From Opitutales bacterium (GTDB taxonomy: Bacteria > Verrucomicrobiota > Verrucomicrobiia > Opitutales > JAFGAQ01), in contig JAKSBQ010000306.1 in NCBI GenBank assembly GCA_022361075.1, positions 1 to 48,374 of the forward strand: a stretch of 48,374 nucleotides of DNA. Reading direction: 5' to 3'. The notes beneath the pieces are model-generated. The model saw only the letters and a program-made list of their open reading frames with translations, was not told where the DNA came from and ran no database searches. Both the position numbers and the translations under genes were made by a program. Numbering within the stretch: the first letter of the stretch is position 1; each line of letters opens with the position of its first letter. Positions 24,182 to 32,499 of this stretch are shown piece after piece.

Positions 24182-27100
24182 ATGACATTTAAACTAGCTT
24201 CTGACATCCACGAAACCTTCCTCATGGGAGAGAAGGCGCTGCGCATATCAGACTCCGATCATATTCCTCCTTTTCTGATGCATCTCATCACGGACAGTGA
24301 TGCATGGGCATTTATCGCCAGTAATCACGCAATCTGCGCTGGTCGAAAAAACCCGGATCACTCGCTGTTCCCGTATTGCACGCAAGACAAACTTTTCGAC
24401 ACAGTAGACTCATCCGGATCGATCACTCTGATCAAAACCGACGACTCGAGTCAGCCTTGGCATCCTTTCTCGAATGCACTAGTAAAGCCTCATAATATCG
24501 AGCGCAGTGTCATCAAGAGCCTCAGCGGCACGAAGATCGCCCTGGAGGAATTGAATAAGGACTTGAATCTAACCTTCAAAGTGACGTGGACATCCACTAA
24601 GGAGATGGGCATCGTCCGCCACGCTGAGCTGCTGAATCATTCCGACGATGAAACCATAGTCTCCATTCTTGACGGCATCCAAAACGTGATGCCATCAGGA
24701 GTGGATCAGCTTTTCCAGAATACTTTCTCAAATCTGGCCGACGCATACAAACAAAGTGAATGGCAAGAGGGAAACCTCGCGCTCTACTCGCTAAGCTCGA
24801 TTCCTACCGATAAGGCTGAGCCCAACGAATGCCTCAGCGCGACGACAGTCTGGTCTGCTGAGTTTCCCATCAAGAATCATTTTCTCGCGCCTGATTGCAT
24901 CCGAAAATTTGCCCGTTCAGTACCGCTCAACAGCCAAAACCTTTCGAGAGGAGCGAGAGGCTGTTACCTCATGGAAGGTGAGTTGCTCCTAAAAGGCACG
25001 CAAAGTCACTCGTGGTGGATCGTGGCAGACGTGCAACAAACAGCCTCTGAGGTCATTCAACTACAAAAAACGATTACAGAATCCCATGACCTGGTTGAAA
25101 AACTCGAAAGCCATGTTCGCAAAACCACCGCAAGACTAAACGCAATGGTCGGGAAGATGGATGGTATGCAAACCACCGATAAGAAGAAGGACTGTTGGCG
25201 TCATTTTTCCAACACTTTGTTTAATATGATGCGAGGTGGAACACTGCTAGATGAATACCAGATTCCGAAGAGAGATCTGATAAAGCATGTTCACATCCGC
25301 AACCGCAAAGTCGCTGAAGACTACAAAATTTGGTTCAAAAATCTTCCCACTGATTTGACTCTTGGGACTCTGAGAGAAGCTACATCTAAAACCGACGATC
25401 AGGATCTTATGCGAATCGTCGGTGAATACCTGCCTTTGTCTTTTTCACGAAGGCATGGAGACCCCAGCCGTCCCTGGAACCGTTTCAACATTGATGTTAC
25501 AGACCCCAACGGAGAGCACAGATATGCCTATCAAGGAAACTGGAGAGATATTTTTCAAAACTGGGAAGCGTTACTCCACTCCTTCCCAGATTTCACGATG
25601 CCCGTCATCAATCGTTTTCTTAATGCCACCACATTCGACGGTTACAATCCTTACCGAATCACTCAAGACGGCTTTGAGTGGGAAAGAGAAGAACCCGATT
25701 CCCCATGGTCCAATATCGGTTATTGGGGAGATCACCAAATCGCTTATCTCTTAAAATTGCTCGAGCTCTCATTTAAAAAGGATCCAGAAAATATTCCCAA
25801 TAACCTCAACAAAGCGAATTACGCCTACGCAGCAGTTCCCTATCGTATCAAATCCTTCGAACAAATCATCAAAAACGCCCGCGATTCCATTGTCTACGAT
25901 CACACGTGGTCTGACCAAATTGATACCGCAACGAATATCCTCGGAGCAGACGGGCAACTAGTCATGGACGGCGAAGGAAACATCGTTTACGCGACACTTG
26001 TGGAGAAACTGCTCATCCCCCTTCTCTCGAAAATGTCAAATTTTATCCCTGATGCCGGGATATGGATGAATACTCAACGGCCGGAATGGAACGATGCCAA
26101 CAATGCGCTTGCAGGATACGGGGCCTCAGTGGTCACAGCCGGTTACATGCTCAGATATGTCTCTTTCTTGAAAGAAATATTCATCAAGTCCAAAGAATCT
26201 GAGCTGTTGTTACGTCCAGAGGTTAAAGATCTGCTCCTGAAAATCTCAGAGAATATTGGAGATCTCTCAAAAGCGGAGCACATTTCTTCAGCGGTCAGGG
26301 GAAGTATTGTTAGCAAACTCGGAAAAATCGGCTCAGTATTCCGGGGCTCCTATTACGACAAAGGCATATCAGGGAAGATGGTGACTCTCGATAAAAGCGA
26401 TCTCCTCAGCAGCCTCTCCCTATTCCAACAATGCCTTTCTAAAACCTTAAAGGCCAATCGCAGAGACGACGATCTTTACCACTCCTACAATCTTTTACGA
26501 ATGACCAAAGAAGGAATCACAGTAGAAAATCTCTGTCTTATGCTGGAAGGGCAGGTATCGATACTTTCTTCAGGCCTGTTGAAAGCCGAGGAAAGCTCTT
26601 CACTACTCGTATCTCTTAGGAAGTCCGACTTATACCGCAAGGATCAAAACAGCTATCTGCTCTACCCAAACCGTTCGCTGCCGGGACTTTTGGATAAAGG
26701 AATAATCGATCCCGCGCGGATCCATTCATCAAAGTTTCTCCAAACTGAATGTGATTCGCTCCAGCAAGATTACTTCGAAAAGGCCCCAAACGGGACCACC
26801 CGATTCAAAAGCAACTTCCGCAATATCGAGTGTCTGAACGAACAGCTCAAGGATGACAATCTTACCGATTCTCAAAAAAAGGAACTTCGAGATCTCTACG
26901 AAGACACGTTTCATCATCATGCTTTCACCGGAAGATCCCGCTCATTCTTTGCTTACGAAGGTTTAGGAAGCATTTACTGGCACATGGTTTCAAAACTACT
27001 TCTTGCCGTCCAGGAGATCATCCTTGAGGAGGAAAAAAAGACTAATCCATCTCATCTTCCCGAGTTACTGGCATACTATCATGAAATTAAAGAAGGCATC

Positions 27101-27565
27101 GGGACAGATAAGACACCTGCGGAATATGGAGCCTTCCCGACTGATCCTTATTCTCACACACCGGCTCATAATGGAGCCCAACAACCAGGAATGACTGGCC
27201 AGGTCAAAGAAGATTTTCTAACCCGTCAAACCGAGTTGGGAATGCGTATTGAGAATGGAATTCTCTCCTTCAAAGCGACACTGATAACACCATCGGAATT
27301 CCTTTCAGAACCCTCGCCAATGCATCATTTTTCGGCAAGAGGAGAACCGCAGACAATCGACTTACCGAAAGATTCTCTTGCTTTTACGATTTGCAATACT
27401 CCTGTCATTGTCACTCGCTCTCTTTCCGAGCCACCTCGCATACGCGTCGTTTACGACGATCATGAGTCCGTTAGGAAGAAACACACTCTGAGCGTAGAGG
27501 AATCACGCTCAATATTCCAAAGAACAGGCGAAATTCAAAAAATCATGATCACTTTAAGACCCTAA
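24182..27565 (+). CDS. GH94-like glycoside phosphorylase, suspected GH149/GH161 beta-1,3-glucan phosphorylase
   Basis: 1,127 residues, no signal peptide, so cytoplasmic. The N-terminal ~330 residues are beta-sandwich-like and the rest an (alpha/alpha)6 barrel. Visible barrel motifs are QGNWRDIFQNWEALLHSFPDF, NIGYWGDHQIAYLL (Asp517) and RPEWNDANNALAGYG. In the last, Asp638 stands where GH94 enzymes have their general acid in DWND. The downstream TPAHNGAQQPGMTGQVKEDF segment is likely at the phosphate site. Length and neighbourhood (GH16, LacI, receptor, symporter) fit the long beta-1,3-glucan phosphorylases that release glucose-1-phosphate. I am sure of the clan but not of the exact CAZy family. 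Confidence 0.8.
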   Translation: MTFKLASDIHETFLMGEKALRISDSDHIPPFLMHLITDSDAWAFIASNHAICAGRKNPDHSLFPYCTQDKLFDTVDSSGSITLIKTDDSSQPWHPFSNALVKPHNIERSVIKSLSGTKIALEELNKDLNLTFKVTWTSTKEMGIVRHAELLNHSDDETIVSILDGIQNVMPSGVDQLFQNTFSNLADAYKQSEWQEGNLALYSLSSIPTDKAEPNECLSATTVWSAEFPIKNHFLAPDCIRKFARSVPLNSQNLSRGARGCYLMEGELLLKGTQSHSWWIVADVQQTASEVIQLQKTITESHDLVEKLESHVRKTTARLNAMVGKMDGMQTTDKKKDCWRHFSNTLFNMMRGGTLLDEYQIPKRDLIKHVHIRNRKVAEDYKIWFKNLPTDLTLGTLREATSKTDDQDLMRIVGEYLPLSFSRRHGDPSRPWNRFNIDVTDPNGEHRYAYQGNWRDIFQNWEALLHSFPDFTMPVINRFLNATTFDGYNPYRITQDGFEWEREEPDSPWSNIGYWGDHQIAYLLKLLELSFKKDPENIPNNLNKANYAYAAVPYRIKSFEQIIKNARDSIVYDHTWSDQIDTATNILGADGQLVMDGEGNIVYATLVEKLLIPLLSKMSNFIPDAGIWMNTQRPEWNDANNALAGYGASVVTAGYMLRYVSFLKEIFIKSKESELLLRPEVKDLLLKISENIGDLSKAEHISSAVRGSIVSKLGKIGSVFRGSYYDKGISGKMVTLDKSDLLSSLSLFQQCLSKTLKANRRDDDLYHSYNLLRMTKEGITVENLCLMLEGQVSILSSGLLKAEESSSLLVSLRKSDLYRKDQNSYLLYPNRSLPGLLDKGIIDPARIHSSKFLQTECDSLQQDYFEKAPNGTTRFKSNFRNIECLNEQLKDDNLTDSQKKELRDLYEDTFHHHAFTGRSRSFFAYEGLGSIYWHMVSKLLLAVQEIILEEEKKTNPSHLPELLAYYHEIKEGIGTDKTPAEYGAFPTDPYSHTPAHNGAQQPGMTGQVKEDFLTRQTELGMRIENGILSFKATLITPSEFLSEPSPMHHFSARGEPQTIDLPKDSLAFTICNTPVIVTRSLSEPPRIRVVYDDHESVRKKHTLSVEESRSIFQRTGEIQKIMITLRP

Positions 27566-27625
27566 CAAACTCAGCGGCGCAGAGTTGCTCTGAAATCATT
27601 ATCGCATAAAATAGACCTTACCCTG

Positions 27626-29008
27626 ATGAAGCACGAAATACCCCAAAATATCAGACCCGTTACACAAACCGAACGCATCGGATACGGTATGGGAGACGCA
27701 GCGTCCAATTTCTTCTTCCACACCTTTAATATTTTCCTTCTCGCCTACTATGTGGATGTATTCGGTCTAACGGCCGCTGCAGTAGGAACCATGTTTCTGG
27801 TAACAAAACTGCTAGACGCCTTCACCGATATTTTCATGGGAATGCTCGCAGATCGCACCAAGACCCGATGGGGGAAATTCAGGCCATACATTCTTTATGT
27901 GGCCATCCCTTATGGAGTTATCGGTTACGCGATGTTTGCCAATCCGGAGCTCAACGAAGGTGGAAAACTCGTCTACGCCTACGTCACTTATTCTCTGATG
28001 ATGCTGGCCTACACGGCTATCAACGTGCCCTATTCTTCTCTGCTCGGAGTGATTTCGCCAAGTTCAGCCGAAAGGTCCACGCTAGCGAGTTATCGTTTTG
28101 TCATGGCATTTGGAGCTCAAGCTGTCATCTCCGCATTCGTTCTACCGTTTAAAAACATTCTCGGTCAGGGTGACGAAGCACTGGGTTACCAGTTGACCAT
28201 GGCCATTTTCGCGACCCTATCAATCGCGATGTGGTTGTTCACCTTTGCGTCTACAAAAGAGCGGGTCAAACCCGATCCGAAACAAAAGACAGATCTCAAG
28301 GGAGACTTGAAGATTCTCCTCAAAAACGGTCCGTGGATCGCGCTGGTATTCTGCGGTCTTTTTACCCTACTTAATCTCGGTATCAGGGGCGGTGCAACGA
28401 TGTTTTATATGAAGTATTACGCTGCTGTGGATGATGCTCCCTTGTTCTGGATTTTTGACAAAACCTCAGTTTTCTTCATGTCTGGCACCATCGCAATGCT
28501 CATCGGCTCGTTGCTGAGTAAACCGCTGACGAAATTCTTTTCGAAAAAGCTGCTCATGCTTTCGTTGACTGGCATGCAGGGCGTCATCTTTGTCATCTTC
28601 TATTTCATTCCACCTGACCAGTTTTGGACAATGATGGTGGTGAATTTCATCGCGACGCTGGTTATCGGACCGACACCCGCAATAGTCTGGGCGATGTATG
28701 CCGACTGTGCGGACTACGGTGAATGGAAATATGGCAGAAGAACTACCGGACTGATCTTTTCCGGCATTATTTTCTCACAAAAAACGGGTGTCGCGGTCGG
28801 TGCAGGTCTGGCAGGATGGATACTCGGCTGGTTTGGATTTGTAGCGAATGTCGAGCAAACCGAGACGGCACTCTTTGGTATTCGTCTCATGTTCTCTATC
28901 ATTCCCGGCATATTCCTGCTTTTTGCAGCAATCTCCGTGATTTTCTACGGAATCACAAATCCCGTAATCAAAGAGATGGAAAAGGACTTAAGCGAAAGAA
29001 GAAAATAG
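27626..29008 (+). CDS. GPH-family sugar:cation symporter (MFS)
   Basis: 460 residues with twelve membrane helices. The N-terminal half has IGYGMGDAASNFFFHTFNIF and the family signature DIFMGMLADRTKTRWGKFRPYIL between TM2 and TM3. VPYSSLLGVISPSSAERSTLASYR and, later, ADCADYGEWKYGRRTTGLIFS are also typical of MelB/GPH transporters. It moves oligosaccharides across the inner membrane with Na+ or H+. It starts 60 bp after the phosphorylase, in the same direction and probably on the same transcript, so it would supply that enzyme with beta-gluco-oligosaccharides. Confidence 0.92.
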   Translation: MKHEIPQNIRPVTQTERIGYGMGDAASNFFFHTFNIFLLAYYVDVFGLTAAAVGTMFLVTKLLDAFTDIFMGMLADRTKTRWGKFRPYILYVAIPYGVIGYAMFANPELNEGGKLVYAYVTYSLMMLAYTAINVPYSSLLGVISPSSAERSTLASYRFVMAFGAQAVISAFVLPFKNILGQGDEALGYQLTMAIFATLSIAMWLFTFASTKERVKPDPKQKTDLKGDLKILLKNGPWIALVFCGLFTLLNLGIRGGATMFYMKYYAAVDDAPLFWIFDKTSVFFMSGTIAMLIGSLLSKPLTKFFSKKLLMLSLTGMQGVIFVIFYFIPPDQFWTMMVVNFIATLVIGPTPAIVWAMYADCADYGEWKYGRRTTGLIFSGIIFSQKTGVAVGAGLAGWILGWFGFVANVEQTETALFGIRLMFSIIPGIFLLFAAISVIFYGITNPVIKEMEKDLSERRK

Positions 29009-29054
29009 GAAGATCAAACTCAATTGAACACGTCCAGATTCCACCGAAAGATAC

Positions 29055-29405
29055 TCACACCTTGAAAGCCTTGAGATGTTCTTTCATGTGCTCGTTAGCT
29101 TCGCCAAGGGCGTCGATTGAACATTTGGTCAGACTCTAACTGATCGGACCACTCATCCGAAGCTGCCTTGATAAGAGAAGACTGCCGTGTGATGCTATTT
29201 GCCACCACCACAAAACCCCGTCCTTTGTGACCTGCTTCTGCGACCTCGATACTAGCTGGTTTAGTACTAAAAGGTTGGTTTGTTCAACAGGCCCCAATAA
29301 GCTCCTGCAGTCCGCTTTCTGACGTTCCCTTTCTTCAGTGCTGATCCCTTCTTTTGGTTCGATTCCTCCAATAAATCCAGGATGGTTCAAATGCACACCA
29401 ATCAA
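29055..29405 (-). pseudogene. Decayed methyl-accepting chemotaxis protein fragment
   Basis: Minus-strand frames spell PVEQTNLLVLN and then, after a frame change, ASIEVAEAGHKGRGFVVVANS. Together these are the highly conserved hairpin tip of chemoreceptors (normally TNLLALNAAIEAARAGE..GRGFAVVA). A further frame change gives LGEANEHMKEHLKAFKV and a stop at 29055. The N-terminal ligand and membrane parts are absent. At least two frameshifts within about 200 bp, and no chemotaxis genes nearby, mark it as a relic. The upstream part (HLNHPGFIGGIEPKEG) is of unknown origin. Confidence 0.65.
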
Positions 29406-29636
29406 ATGTTCACTGTCATTGATTCCGAGTCAGATCGAAATACCTGCGCCTCAATCGCCTCCCTACGCACAATCAGAATGCTAAGACGAATTGATCTTAA
29501 GCTCCAGGGGCAAAGAGATTCTATGGGGCACAAAAAAAGGGTATTGCATCTACAGGAGATCGTAGGACGTCAATACCCAATGAGAATCTACAGTATGCCG
29601 CACGGTTACGATACGGCACACCAAGCGTTAAGGAGC
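29406..29636. other. Non-coding or decayed stretch
   Basis: No intact reading frame. On the minus strand a phrase RREAIEAQVFRSDSESMTV joins, after a frame change, to EHLIGVHLNHPGF. This may be more of the decayed receptor gene. Nothing else is supported. Confidence 0.35.
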
Positions 29637-31814
29637 TTAATATCTAAAGCCGAAACCGACGATGATATTACGGCCGGGTTGAGGTGCAAGATCCTTCAGA
29701 AAAGAAGTGTGACGGCGAATCTCTTCGTCTAACAGGTTCTTCCCTTTTACGAAAACACGGCCAACGATCTGACCTGAAGTGAACTCATACTCGATGCCGA
29801 GATCAAGCTGATTAAACGCATCGGTTGGGAACTCATTATCAGCCACTTCGTCTTGCTTAAAGTTATACTGATTGCGTCCCCAGAAACTCCAGTTGTTCCA
29901 GCGGTAATCGAAGCCCACACCAACTCTCATAGGTGGAATACGTGGTAGATTCTCAGAGGAATCGGATATGTCCGTCTCGACAGTATCCAGCACCAAACTG
30001 AAGTCTAATGAAGACTCATCATCCTGCCACACGTTGTAGTCCGTCTCCCACTCGAAACCATAGAAGGTCGCATCAACCGCGTGGTAATGAAATACCTGAA
30101 AGCCATCGCGTGACTCAGCCTCTGGTGCCGCAAAGATGTAATCCGAGAACAAGTAAACAAACGCACTGAAACGGCTGGTCCATTTTTCAGAGTCCCAAAC
30201 AAAACCTGCGTCCGCACTCCAAACACTCTCTTTGCCCAAGTCAGGATTCCCTTCTTCATATTGGCGAGTTGAGACGTGAGGACCGTCCGCGTAAAGTTCG
30301 GTTACCGTCGGATTACGCTCAGTGCGAGACAGAGAGGTGTTGAAACCTAGATTTTCATTGATGTCAAACCGTCCAGCTGCTGATAAACTTACGGACAAAT
30401 CGTCATCAGATTCAAAACCCTGTACGTCGAGCTCCCTGCGCTCTACGCGGGCACCAAGGCTGTATCCAACCGAATCTCCTGTCCATTCCTCTAATGCGAA
30501 CAGAGCCAGAATAGACTCGTCCGAATTTGGCACGAATGCTTCCTCACCAGCAACACTGAATTCAGATGAAGAAAGCTGTGCTCCTAAAATGCCTACACTA
30601 TTATCGCTAAGACGATGCTTCGCTTCCGCACGAGCTTCCCAACCTTCACGATCGTAAACGGTTCCAACGTGATCACCTTCTTGCTCAATGTGCTCATAGT
30701 CTGATACCTGCAAACTCACTTGAAGTTGCTCGAAAACGTCGCCTTCAAGTGCAAACACTCCTTCAAGGCGGAACTTCTTATGATCTAGATCGATGAAGAC
30801 ATCCTCTTCTTCACCATGTTCGTGCTCATGTTCATCCTCATCATGGTGTTCTTCGTCCTCATGTTCTTCATCTTCATGTTCCTCTTCTTCGTGATCATGA
30901 TCGTCTTCGTGACCATGCTCATCTCCGTGGTGGTGTGCATGCCCGGGAACTCCATATTCGCTGTGCTGATCGTAGTAAGAAACACTGATGCGAGAGTCCT
31001 CACCAATGAACCACGAGTAACCGATACTCGCTGCGCGATTCTCAACTGCACTATTACTTAGGATGCCTTCAACCTCTTCCTCTTCGTGGCCGTGTTCATC
31101 CTCATCATGATGCTCGTCTTCGTGCTCTTCGTCATCGTGGAATTCCTCCTCAGCATACTTTGAGTCACTCATTCCAGGAATTTCATAATTTTCATGATCG
31201 AGCCACGAGACATTGACCTTCAATGCCCAATCACCCTGACCTACCGTCGCAACACCACCGAAGTCCCATCCATCAGACACATCCTCGTAATGAGCTTCGA
31301 TCTCAGCTTCGACCATCGTTGTGCTTCTTCTCAAAGGTACACGATTGCCTATCACGTTCACAATACCACCGATAGCACTGTTGCCGTAGAGCAATGTTGC
31401 TGGCCCGCGAATCACGTCGATGTATTCCGCAAAGTCAGGATTCACCGTCACCGCATGGTCGGGGCTGCTATCTGAGACGTCAAACGTGCCCAATGCATCT
31501 TCCAACACTTGCACTCGCGGTCCTTCAAAACCACGAATGACAGGGCGGCTCGCGCCAGCACCAAATGAAGTAGAGTGCACCCCAGCGATACCTTCCAGTG
31601 TTTCCCCCAAAGTATGAGCGCGTGCACGCTCCAAGTCCTCCCCACTCAGTTCACTGATAGGGATCAAAGAGTCCTCCACGCGTTGGGAATCCACCGTCCC
31701 CGACACCGTGTAAGGCCTCAAATCAATGATCTCGTCCGACGCTTCTTGCGCGAACGACGAAATAGAAAGAAGTGCAACCGTCAACGCAGCTGCTGATTTT
31801 TTATATGAGTACAT
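29637..31814 (-). CDS. His/Asp/Glu-rich TonB-dependent receptor, probably zinc (ZnuD-like)
   Basis: The start at ATG 31814 gives a clean signal peptide (MYSYKKSAAALTVALLSISSFAQ); an in-frame ATG at 31847 with AGGGG before it is possible. About 725 residues: a plug with IIDLRPYTVSGT, SFGAGASRPVIRGFEGPRVQ and VDVIRGPATLLYGNSAIGGIV, then a barrel ending FGFRY. Two extracellular loops are extraordinary runs of His, Asp and Glu (FHDDEEHEDEHHDEDEHG, then HAHHHGDEHGHEDDHDHEEE and more), as in ZnuD-type zinc receptors. Together with the small gene 8 bp or more upstream it forms a probable metal-uptake unit. Zinc is the likely but unproven ligand. Confidence 0.9.
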   Translation of the reverse strand: MYSYKKSAAALTVALLSISSFAQEASDEIIDLRPYTVSGTVDSQRVEDSLIPISELSGEDLERARAHTLGETLEGIAGVHSTSFGAGASRPVIRGFEGPRVQVLEDALGTFDVSDSSPDHAVTVNPDFAEYIDVIRGPATLLYGNSAIGGIVNVIGNRVPLRRSTTMVEAEIEAHYEDVSDGWDFGGVATVGQGDWALKVNVSWLDHENYEIPGMSDSKYAEEEFHDDEEHEDEHHDEDEHGHEEEEVEGILSNSAVENRAASIGYSWFIGEDSRISVSYYDQHSEYGVPGHAHHHGDEHGHEDDHDHEEEEHEDEEHEDEEHHDEDEHEHEHGEEEDVFIDLDHKKFRLEGVFALEGDVFEQLQVSLQVSDYEHIEQEGDHVGTVYDREGWEARAEAKHRLSDNSVGILGAQLSSSEFSVAGEEAFVPNSDESILALFALEEWTGDSVGYSLGARVERRELDVQGFESDDDLSVSLSAAGRFDINENLGFNTSLSRTERNPTVTELYADGPHVSTRQYEEGNPDLGKESVWSADAGFVWDSEKWTSRFSAFVYLFSDYIFAAPEAESRDGFQVFHYHAVDATFYGFEWETDYNVWQDDESSLDFSLVLDTVETDISDSSENLPRIPPMRVGVGFDYRWNNWSFWGRNQYNFKQDEVADNEFPTDAFNQLDLGIEYEFTSGQIVGRVFVKGKNLLDEEIRRHTSFLKDLAPQPGRNIIVGFGFRY

Positions 31815-31893
31815 AGTTTCTCTAAAAATAGTTAAGTTGTAAGACATACTTCCCCTTTTGAGGGCGGGAAGTCTTCCGAAGGACAAAAGGGCG

Positions 31894-32259
31894 CTACACC
31901 ACTTGCGGCGGTGCCCTCGCCTGCGGTAGAGAAATCAGACACCTCAGGTGGCTGTCTGAAATGAAAACCGCGTATTCATGCCGTTCAAATTCGGGCGTAT
32001 GCAAAGAAAAAGACTCATGTATCGGCGCGATACCCGCAGCGAACAAAGTCACCACACAAAGGTAATCTTCATCCTCGTTGCTCTGCTCGTCATGATAAGG
32101 GCAATGGTGTTCGCAGCGCTGAGTTTCATTCAACTGCCCATGTAAAAACCCATGTATATCCGGACACGTCGACGCCAATTGAATCAACAACACGTACAAC
32201 ATGGCTAAAGACGCTAGTCCCTTCCTTAAATTCCATACTATGTTGCGAAATGAGGTCAT
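31894..32259 (-). CDS. Small exported protein co-transcribed with the zinc-type receptor
   Basis: About 121 residues from ATG 32259 (MTSFRNIVWNLRKGLASLAM; a TTG at 32283 is the longer option). It has an N-terminal hydrophobic segment (LASLAMLYVLLIQLASTCPD), then a Cys/His cluster (RCEHHCPYHDEQ) and a second hydrophobic CVVTLFAAGIAP, followed by a His-containing tail. This resembles short membrane or periplasmic proteins often found next to metal TonB receptors in Gram-negative bacteria, but I cannot name the family. The Cys/His cluster could hold Zn or Cu. The receptor gene follows directly. Confidence 0.65.
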   Translation of the reverse strand: MTSFRNIVWNLRKGLASLAMLYVLLIQLASTCPDIHGFLHGQLNETQRCEHHCPYHDEQSNEDEDYLCVVTLFAAGIAPIHESFSLHTPEFERHEYAVFISDSHLRCLISLPQARAPPQVV

Positions 32260-32354
32260 CGATTGTGCAAAACACCAATGCAAAAACTCTGAAATGACAA
32301 TCCTTCATGCCAAAATCTGGCCCAAACCCGATAAAAAACTAACATCCACGTCCA

Positions 32355-32379
32355 TAGCTGTAGTTCTAATCCACAGCTA
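32355..32379. promoter_or_regulatory. Inverted repeat TAGCTGT-N11-ACAGCTA upstream of the metal-uptake genes
   Basis: Perfect 7-bp arms at 32355-32361 and 32373-32379. It is 96-120 bp upstream of the small exported protein's ATG and about 120 bp before the divergent sensor kinase. There is no T-run on either side, so an operator fits better than a terminator. It does not match the E. coli Fur or Zur consensus. Confidence 0.45.
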
Positions 32380-32468
32380 CAAAAAATTCTGAAAAAAGAA
32401 ATTTTTCTATTATTAGCTGAAATACTTGTTTTCGCCTAAAGAAGACTTTTGCAATTAGCTTTTCTGTC

Positions 32469-32488
32469 GATACCTTATTATAGGTATC
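32469..32488 (+). promoter_or_regulatory. Inverted repeat GATACC-N8-GGTATC before the sensor kinase
   Basis: Exact 6-bp arms 12-31 nt upstream of ATG 32500. It can be an operator or, in RNA, a hairpin next to the ribosome-binding region, where no Shine-Dalgarno sequence is seen. Confidence 0.45.
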
Positions 32489-32499
32489 ATTACAAAATA

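Noticed and set aside
29136-29405. Intact 89-residue gene on the minus strand
   Set aside because: Its middle encodes chemoreceptor sequence that continues in another frame, so it is part of a decayed gene and not an intact small protein.
30785-31061. Met/Thr- and Phe/Val-rich frames inside the zinc-type receptor
   Set aside because: They are frame shadows of the repeated GAT/GAA/CAT codons that encode the His/Asp/Glu loops.
32355-32379. TAGCTGT-N11-ACAGCTA as a transcription terminator
   Set aside because: Neither strand has a T-run after the stem and both neighbouring genes diverge from it.
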